A stretch of DNA of 64,000 nt, taken from assembly GCA_032158295.1 (NCBI GenBank), contig CM063262.1, positions 5,861,394 to 5,925,393 on the forward strand, given 5' to 3'. How positions within the stretch are numbered: the first letter of the stretch is position 1; each line of letters opens with the position of its first letter. Source of the stretch: Pycnopodia helianthoides. Lineage: Eukaryota > Echinodermata > Asteroidea > Forcipulatida > Asteriidae. Shown here piece after piece: positions 48,201 to 57,200 of this stretch. The notes under the pieces are model-generated. The model ran no database searches. It was not told the origin of the DNA and was given only the letters and a program-made list of their open reading frames with translations. Position numbers and translations under genes: made by a program.

Positions 48201-51200
48201 TTGTTGGATTTAAACACACTAGAAAACAACAACAATAACAGTTATTTAAAAACTGTAATACAAAATATTCAACTGTACAAATTTTTTTTTTTAATTTAAA
48301 AGAAACCAGGCAGGGCAAAAAACAATAGAAACAAGAAAAATACATACAAAACAACATCACAGCGACTGAAAAATTGTATAAAAATACATAAGGACAATGG
48401 GTACGGAATTTACAAACAGAAATTGTAAAAAGGTGACAATTGTATAACTCACTCTAGGAGGCCGTCAGAGAGACTGTTGATCTTGTCGTTGATCTTGCTA
48501 AAGAGACCGAATATTCGGAGTTCCTCGCACGCTACGGACAGCCAGAGAGGATTCTGGGAAGACTCCTTGGCAATGAGACTGCTCATCTGCTCCTCGTCCA
48601 GGCGTTTGTTGTATCTACCAAGAATCTCTGTAACTATTTCCTGTAAAGTTTCAAGGGGAAAAGATATTGTAGTTTTACCCATTTGTGAATTATTCCCCGT
48701 CATCTAGCGATGTGATTAAAAGAAGGGCAGCTTGCCCTGCCTTGAAGGGCAGCTTGCCTGCCTTGAAGGGCAGCTTGAACAACAGCTGCCGCCAAGCCGC
48801 CTTGATTGGGATGCCGGAGGGATGCCATCGTTCTGTGGACCGAACAAAAATGCACTGGGTGGATAACATTCAAGAATGGTTAGGTTGTGATACCACCGAA
48901 CTGAAAGCAGCAACACTGGAAAGATGAGATGTGGTGGGAGCGGTTACCAGTGATCAGCAGTGTGCAATTTGAGGACGAGACCGGGGGCAAATGCCTATGT
49001 CTAACAGTAGTAGTAGTATCTAGTTTCCAATAAACACACCATACACCACGATCCCATTTTCGGAGGGAAAACATGCTTATTTTTTGTGAGGGATTTTATT
49101 TGTTATGTCGGTGCAAAAACTTTCTCCTTAAATAGCACTTACGTTAGGCGCGAGTTTTAAATTGTCAAAACGTCGTAACTCACTTAGAATATTCTGAATG
49201 TAAAAAGGTTTGTGCGAGATATAACAAAGCAATTTTGTGCGAGATCCACAGTTTTTGTAACATCAAGATACAACGGTTTTTGTCAAATTGAGATATAACG
49301 TTTTTGCAAAAAATTGAGATGCCAAATTTTTGCAAACTCCTGGCACCAAGTGGTTAAGGGAGAATGATGCACGATGACACGATGTCGACACTTGCCTTTC
49401 GAGACGCCACATCCAGAGGCGTCAGGAAGTACTCCTGGGGGTGGAAACCTCGTTCCCTCATGGCCCTGTGGGGCGGAGTCTCGTCAATCATGGAGAGGAC
49501 GACGCGGACTTGGGGCGCCAGCTTACGAGGGAGCCAACTCAAGATGGACGCAGAGGTGTCATCATAAAACTGTTCCAGGGAAAAAAAAAGTTTTACATAC
49601 CGCCTAACTCACAAGGCCCGAGGGCCACTTCAAGGCGAGGGCTACACTTAACTGATTTGGGCTGTCGACCCAAATCAACTGTCACCAGGGGCACGTTGCC
49701 ACCTACTCCTGGGGCTGAAACAGGGTTTTACCCCCTTCACAGTCCGTAAGGAGGTAGGCATGGGTATCATCCACTAGGAGCCTGGCGGGTAGAGCAGAAT
49801 GCACTACCTTCCCAATTCCTGTCACAGCAGACAAGGTTGGTTCCTTTCACGGAGTCATCCACGTTGTTTAGAAGATGTTTTAAGTAATTTTCAGAGTGTG
49901 GGGTGGATGAGCTTCCGTGTCTAGTTTGTGTTCATTGTGAAAACATTCTCAATTGACAAGGATCTATGTGTGAGAATGCATTTTTATTTGTGCAATGTCG
50001 CAAAAAATGGCAGAAGTTTCTGGAGAAATCAGGCTTTTCCATTTCACTCGGCTTCGCCTTTTGTAATGGAATAGTCCAGATTTCTGCTGGTGATCTGCAA
50101 TAACACACTCACATGCATCCAATATTTGTACATTATGGTTATTATCTTACCTGATTTAGAGCATCAATAACAATGATGACAGGTTTAGTTTTAGGGTTGG
50201 ACAGGGTACTGTACGTCAGTTGGCACGCTGCCTCTAGATTCTTTGGAATGGTCGATTCCTGCATAGAAACAAATAATAATAATGATTGGTTCTCATATAG
50301 CGCACATATCCTAGTAGCTATAGCTAGATGAAGTTTACAACATTATTATCCCTGTTCATAGGGTGTACCTAGACCATTCCTCAAACTTTCTCAACTCCCT
50401 GGAGAGCATAAAACTCCGAGCTGCCTAATTTAGCACTAAATGGAACAATCCAGAACACTTATCATGGAAGAGTTGGGGTTAACCCCGGTGTTTCTGGTTC
50501 ACATAGCAAGCACCCTTGTAAATACAGGTTTCCCTCAGGCTTGTGAGCTTCAGTGATGAAGTGATTAAGGCATCTTTGGTTTCATTACCAGAAATGTATA
50601 ATTATAAAAATAATATTTGTAGGGTAGATGGCCTTAGCTTTCGATCCAAACTGGACCTTCGTCAGAGGCATAAACAAGAACAAACAAAAACATATCCATT
50701 TATAGCAAAAAAGAGAGGCAAAGAACAATGGGGTGGTATCCAGAAAAAGGAGGGAAAATTATAGCCAATCAAAGTTATTAGTTTACAAACAATGGGGCGG
50801 CCAAGAATCAATCAGAGTTATGATAATATGATACGGTTTTACCCATACACCGATGTGTGTAAAGCACTGAATACTCAGTACTTTCCCCAAGTCCTATGAA
50901 AAAATCCACAGGCATATGACTTGGGTGGGGATTCAAACCCACGACCTTTGCCATTCTAGAGCAGATGTTCTACCACTAGACCACCAAGGTTGCCTGATAA
51001 CTACATGTACGGGTAGTTTGAAGTGGGCAATCTCGGTGGTCAAGGGATAAGACATCTGCTCTGGAATGGAAAAGTTTGTGGGTTGGAATCCCACCCGAGT
51101 AATAAGCCTGTGGATTTTTTCACAGGACTCGGGAAAGTACTGAGTATACAGTGCTTTAAATATACACATCGAGTATGGGTAAAAAACAAATAATATTCTT

Positions 51201-54200
51201 TATCCCCGATGCAAATTCAACATCTATTTAATTATAATTATAATAGTACCAGGAATTTGCTTTGAGGGAATCGTTAAAAAGTGTCTTACATCGAAGGCGC
51301 CAATCTCCTTTAGGAGTCTCTTGAGACATTTCTCGAGGTCTGTCGATCCAGGGATGGCTCCGACGAAATGAAAGAAAACGTGCCATCCGTGATCGCCACC
51401 GCTGTTGAGAAATAACAGTCATGGAGATTAGGAGCAATTGAGCTAATGATAATTATAATAATAACAAGAATAGTGAGTTCCAATAATGAGTTCCAATCCT
51501 GCCTTTTGTCATTCATAAAAACTTCACTCAAGAAAATTTACTCGACCCATCCATGATCGCCACCGCTGTGGAAAAATAACAATCATGGAGCTAAGGAATA
51601 AGTAAGCTAATGATAATAATAATAATAACAATAATAGTGAGTTCCAATAATGAGTTCCAATCCAGCACTTTGTCATTCATGAAAACGCCACTCAAGATAA
51701 TTTACTTGACGAGTAAAAACAAGAGCTTACCCAGGGATCTGCTTCAGGGCGGCCATCTTGTACGCCACGTCGGCGACCCGTGCCATGACTGCCGATTTCC
51801 CTGTCCCTGGTCCTCCCAGGATGACGAAAGGGTAGTCGATTCCGACGTCCATCACGTGGTCTTTGATCATGTCAAGGGTCGTGTTACGTCCCAGGACCAG
51901 GTCGCCTCGATTCTTCATGAAGGACTGCGATAGAGTGAGAACAAAAAAGGTCGCATTAGTCAGCCGTGCAATATTGTACCACAAAAGAAGGGAAAGGAAA
52001 AGGCCAAGTTTGCAATATGTGTTTTTATTAGTATTATTATTATTATTATTATGCATTTCTGGTAATGAAGCCAAGAATGGCTCATACATGTAAGTGACCT
52101 TAATCACTGTAGCTCCCAAGCCTGAGGAAACCTGTAAACAAGGGTGTTTGCTATATGAACCAAGAAACACCGGGGTTAACCCCAACTCTTCCACAATAAG
52201 TGTTCTGGGTTCTTTTTACGTTCATCATCATGTCGGTTTTAAGGCCGTTGTCCAGTCTGTTCTGGGTTGGCCAGCCTAAGGACAAATCAATTATGGTAAA
52301 GTATATTGCTCAAAGACACAAGTGCCACAACCGGTACTCAAAAGCACACTCTGCTGATCAGAAACACGACCGGTACTCAAAAGCACACTCTGCTGATCAG
52401 AAACACGACCGGTACTCAAAAGCACACTCTGCTGATCAGAAACACGACCGGTGCTCAAAAGCACACTCTGCTGATCAGAAACACGACCGGTACTCAAAAG
52501 CACACTCTGCTGATCAGAAACACGACCGGTACTCAAAAGCACACTCTGCTGATCAGAAACATGACCGGTACTCAAAAGCACACTCTGCTGATCAGAAACA
52601 TGACCGGTACTCAAAAGCACACTCTGCTGATCAGAAACATGACCGGTACTCAAAAGCACACTCTGCTGATCAGAAACACAACCGGTACTCAAAAGCACAC
52701 TCTGCTGATCAGAAACATGACCGGTACTCAAAAGCACACTCTGCTGATCAGAAACACGACTGGTACTCAAAAGCACACTCTGCTGATCAGAAACATGACC
52801 GGTACTCAAAAGCACACTCTGCTGATCAGAAACACGACCGGTACTCAAAAGCACACTCTGCTGATCAGAAACACGACCGGTACTCAAAAGCACACTCTGC
52901 TGATCAGAAACACGACCGGTACTCAAAAGCACACTCTGCTGATCAGAAACACGACCGGTACTCAAAAGCACACTCTGCTGATCAGAAACACGACCGGTAC
53001 TCAAAAGCACACTCTGCTGATCAGAAACACGACCGGTACTCAAAAGCACACTCTGCTGATCAGAAACACGACCGGTACTCAAAAGCACACTCTGCTGATC
53101 AGAAACACGACCAGTACTCAAAAGCACACTCTGCTGATTAGAAACACGACCAGTACTCAAAAGCACACTCTGCTGATCAGAAACACGACCGGTACTCAAA
53201 AGCACACTCTGCTGATCAGAAACATGACCGGTACTCAAAAGCACACTCTGCTGATCAGAAACACGACCGGTACTCAAAAGCACACTCTGCTGATCAGAAA
53301 CACGACCGGTACTCAAAAGCACACTTGCTGATCAGAAACACGACCGTACTCAAAAGCACACTCTCTGCTGATCAGAAACCACGACCGGTACTCAAAAGCA
53401 CACTCTGCTGATCAGAAACACGACCGGTACTCAAAAGCACACTCTGCTGATCAGAAACACGACCGGTACTCAAAAGCACACTCTGCTGATCAGAAACACG
53501 ACCGGTACTCAAAAGCACACTCTGCTGATCAGAAACACGACCGAAACTCAAAAGCACACTCTGCTGATCAGAAACACGACGTACTCAAAAGCACACTCTG
53601 CTGGTCAGAAACACGACCGGTACTCAAAAGTCACACTCTGCTGATCAGAAACATGACCGGTACTCAAAAGCACACTCTGCTGATCAGAAACACGAACCGG
53701 TACTCAAAAGCACACTCTGCTGATCAGAAACACGACCGGTACTCAAAAGCACACTCTGCTGATCAGAAACACGACCGGTACTCAAAAGCACACTTCTGCT
53801 GATCAGAAACACGACCGGTACTCAAAAGCACCTGCTGCGATCAGAAACACGACCGGTACTCAAAAGCACACTCTGCTGATCGAAACACGACGGTACTCAA
53901 AAGCACCTACTGCTGATCAGAAACACACCGGTACTCAAAAGCACACTCTGCTGATCAGAAACACGACCGTACTCAAAGCACACTCTGCTGATTAGAAACA
54001 CGACCGGTACTCAAAAGCACACTCTGCTGATCAGAAACACGACCGTGTACTCAAAAGCACACTCTGCTGATCAGAAACATGACCGGTACTCAAAAGCACA
54101 CCTCTGCTGATCAAAACAAACGACCGGTACTCAAAAGCAAAACTCTGCTGATCAGAACACTGATCCCCTTTAGATGATTCCCTGGTTGTTGTTGCTTCCC

Positions 54201-57200
54201 AGGTTGTATCATAAAACTTGGGCAAATATGCACTTTAAAAGTATTTCTTTAAAAAAAATCTTGGCAGTTAACGATTGTATGGCTTCTGACTGGTGCTCCC
54301 GAAAAAAAAGATATTTACAAAATATGAGACTGCCAACATAGGGCTAGATAGCTCAGTTAGTAGAGCGCAGCACGTCAATCCAGAGGTCCTTTGTTCAAAT
54401 CTCTTCTAGTCAAACTTTTCTTTGTTCAACCAAAACCAAGATTTTTTTAAAGAAATACTTTTTGCAGTGCAATATTTGCCCAGACTGCCTCTTTGTTTAG
54501 TATAGGCCTTGGAGAAGGCGGCTTTGTTTATCATAATGTCTACCTTAATGGGTCTGGGGGCGAGAGGGGCAAGGAGTGGGGGGTCTTCATCTAATACTTC
54601 TACCTCAAGGATTTGAGGGGGAGGGAGGGGGGATGGCTTCATGCCTACCTCATGGGCTTCCCTGGACAATTGGTAGGGATCCAGCTCTTTCTCCTGAAGT
54701 GGGTACTGAGCTGCTATCCTCTTTTTGAAGAACTCAAAAATCTATAAATGTATAAACAGAAAACATATTTGCATATTTCTCGTCAAGCTGACTTTCATAC
54801 GTAACAGACACAAACGCTCTCGTTGTTTTGTCATAAACAATCGCTGGTGACCGAATTGTTTGACCACTCGTGTGTGATTGAGCAGCACATTTAATACACA
54901 GGTGCTTCTTGCCTGAAGCCTTTCTCAGATTCAAATATTTTAGAGAGAAATGACCTCTTTCTCAAAAACTACGTTACTTCAGGGGGAGTAGTTTCTCAAA
55001 AAACTTTTATACTATCAGCACCTCTCAGGTGTTCCATACCAGGTATGTTTTTTATGGTAATGGTTATGTGTAACTACCAAAAGTACCCACTGCCTTTAAC
55101 TACTGTTTGGCCAGTAAGATGACGTCTGGGCCCAATTGAATAGAGCTGCTTAAGCAGCAAATATTGCTTAACAATTTTCTGTGAAGCAGAAGTCAGCAGG
55201 ATACCAGTCACAAATTGTGCATGTGACATGGTAGTTTGGCCGGTAACCTAGTTCTGGTAAGCATAATTTTGTTTTGCTTAGCTACTTTTTGTGCTTGAGC
55301 AGCTCTATGAAACTTGGGCCCGAAGTCAATGCATCAAATGATCTACTGAGCGGCAAACTTACCGGTTTGCAGAATGTCTCATCCAGACCCTTGAGAGAAA
55401 TCTTGCCGTGGTCATCGATTCCGTCGTATTCACAGTCATACCATAAAACATGGTCTCCCTGAGGATCAAGTAGGGGGGAACATTTCAAAATTGAGCAAAA
55501 GATGAATTAAGAAAAATTTAAAAAATTCGCTTGTATCATGGCCTGCCGTCGATTTCACCAAACTCTTCCTAACTTAGGATTAATCTTAGGACTTAGGACG
55601 AGTTAAGTTCCGTATCCATAGACGTTAGAACACATTGAACCCATCCTAAGTTAGGACGAGTTACTCATCCTAACTCGAGATAGGATTAATCCTAGCGCTT
55701 CGTGAAATTGGCTGCTGGAGTTTCATCTTTGAGAGGGCAAGGCCATTTTCATTTTGCAAAGGGCACTTCTATTGGAAAATCCTGAAGTCTATGGGAGACT
55801 TCTGAAGGGGCACCGAGGCCAAGACCAGCGGGCAACAGAGGCCATGGCCTCCGTGTAATTCCAGGCCTGTTGTACACACGTCTTCCAGCATATAACTGGT
55901 TAAAGTACAAACATTTTAGAGTGAGGAGTTTGCCCAAACAGGTTTGAGGTGTACTCACCAGCCTGGATTTCAGCATCTTCTTGAGGATGGTCAGTTTATG
56001 AAAGGCGATGGGGTTGGGGTCGATGAAGTCGTCTCGGTACTCACTCGGCAACGACGACAAGAACTCCGACTTGCGGATCATGAAAAAAGCTGCACATGTA
56101 ATGAAATCATAGGGAATTGTCACGTTAATGCAAAAAATAGTACATTTAGGTCATGCCTCAACGCAAAACCTATGTTACAACATTTGTACTCGAGGCCTCT
56201 CTTGTGATAGGGATAAACTTCAGAAATAAAAAGAAAAAAACTCAGGATTGGATTAAGTTTTCAAAGGTTGTTTGTAGGAAGTGTTTATTGAAAGCTAAAG
56301 GATAGGAATGAATATACTCTCCAAACAACTACATGTATTAGTGTCCAATTGTTCCCCTCTTATAAATTCTGCTATGCAATTGCTTTTCTGTGCTTAGCAG
56401 AATGTTTGTACTAAGCTGCCAACATTTTAACAACAAAACAAATAGAGGACACGGCCGAGCACACAAAGCTTTGTTTCACTTGTCTAATTTGCTGATCTGC
56501 ATAAAAGTTGCTTGCTCGAACAGCTTTCAAAATTGGGTCGGTCCAGGATTCATAGGGCGGTCGGGTTGGAATAGTGGTTTCTTTCCCCGCCTGCCACCTC
56601 TAGGACCCCTGTTCGAATCCCGCCGGGAGCACTCTGTGGATTGGGTTTTTCAGTCCCCACCTGATTGTGGTGGGTTTTCCCTGGAATATTTTCTGGGGTA
56701 TTCCTCCGGACATCTAAAACTGAAACTTCCTTCCTTGTCTTCTCTCCATGGGGGTTCGTGGCTAGTATAGTGATTAAAGGTATTGTACACTTTTGGTAAC
56801 AGCTCAAAATCAGTGTCCACATTTTGTGTGATTAAACATATGCATCAACAAACTAACCTGTGAAAGTTTGAGCTCAATTGGTCATCGAGGTCACGAGAAA
56901 ATAGTGAAAAGAGATCTTATGTGTTTTCTGTTTTTTCAAATTATCGCACGCGATAATTACTATTGTTTTACTCGTTTCTCAAAAACAATAGCATTTTAGG
57001 CAGAAATATTTCAAGGAACCCTTTCTACCATTACTTACTTTTAAATCATGTAAGTTATGTGTGAATCTCTGAACATTGTGTTTTTCGATCTTACCAAAGT
57101 GTACAGGGCCTTTAAGTTCGCTTTTCTGAGAATCCTTGGCTTCACAACCAGAATTAATCAAATTAATAAAATATTAAAAAGATGGACTTACAGTTGGGGT

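Larger units (their letters stand above)
41347..50150. other. NACHT gene introns between exons 10 and 19
   Basis: Holds the 58-bp array (41421-41672), T-rich unique DNA (42480-42840), a palindromic element (44100-44415), a retrotransposon with tandem tail (45520-46195), a G/T-rich tract near 46950, a type-A element and SINE (47371-47930), a 20-bp repeat (48720-48780) and a dispersed repeat (49609-49860). About 43036-44099 and 44790-45401 show no recognised feature beyond short inverted sequences. Confidence 0.5.

Noticed and set aside
52200..53331. Open frames of more than 300 codons on both strands
   Set aside because: They arise because the 39-bp unit is a multiple of three without stops. 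The array is a SINE-derived minisatellite inside an intron.
52331..54165. CRISPR-like array
   Set aside because: Units are contiguous with no unique spacers, and the context is a eukaryotic intron.
54343..54414. Functional tRNA gene
   Set aside because: A- and B-boxes are good but the anticodon stem does not pair, and SINE-like sequence follows.
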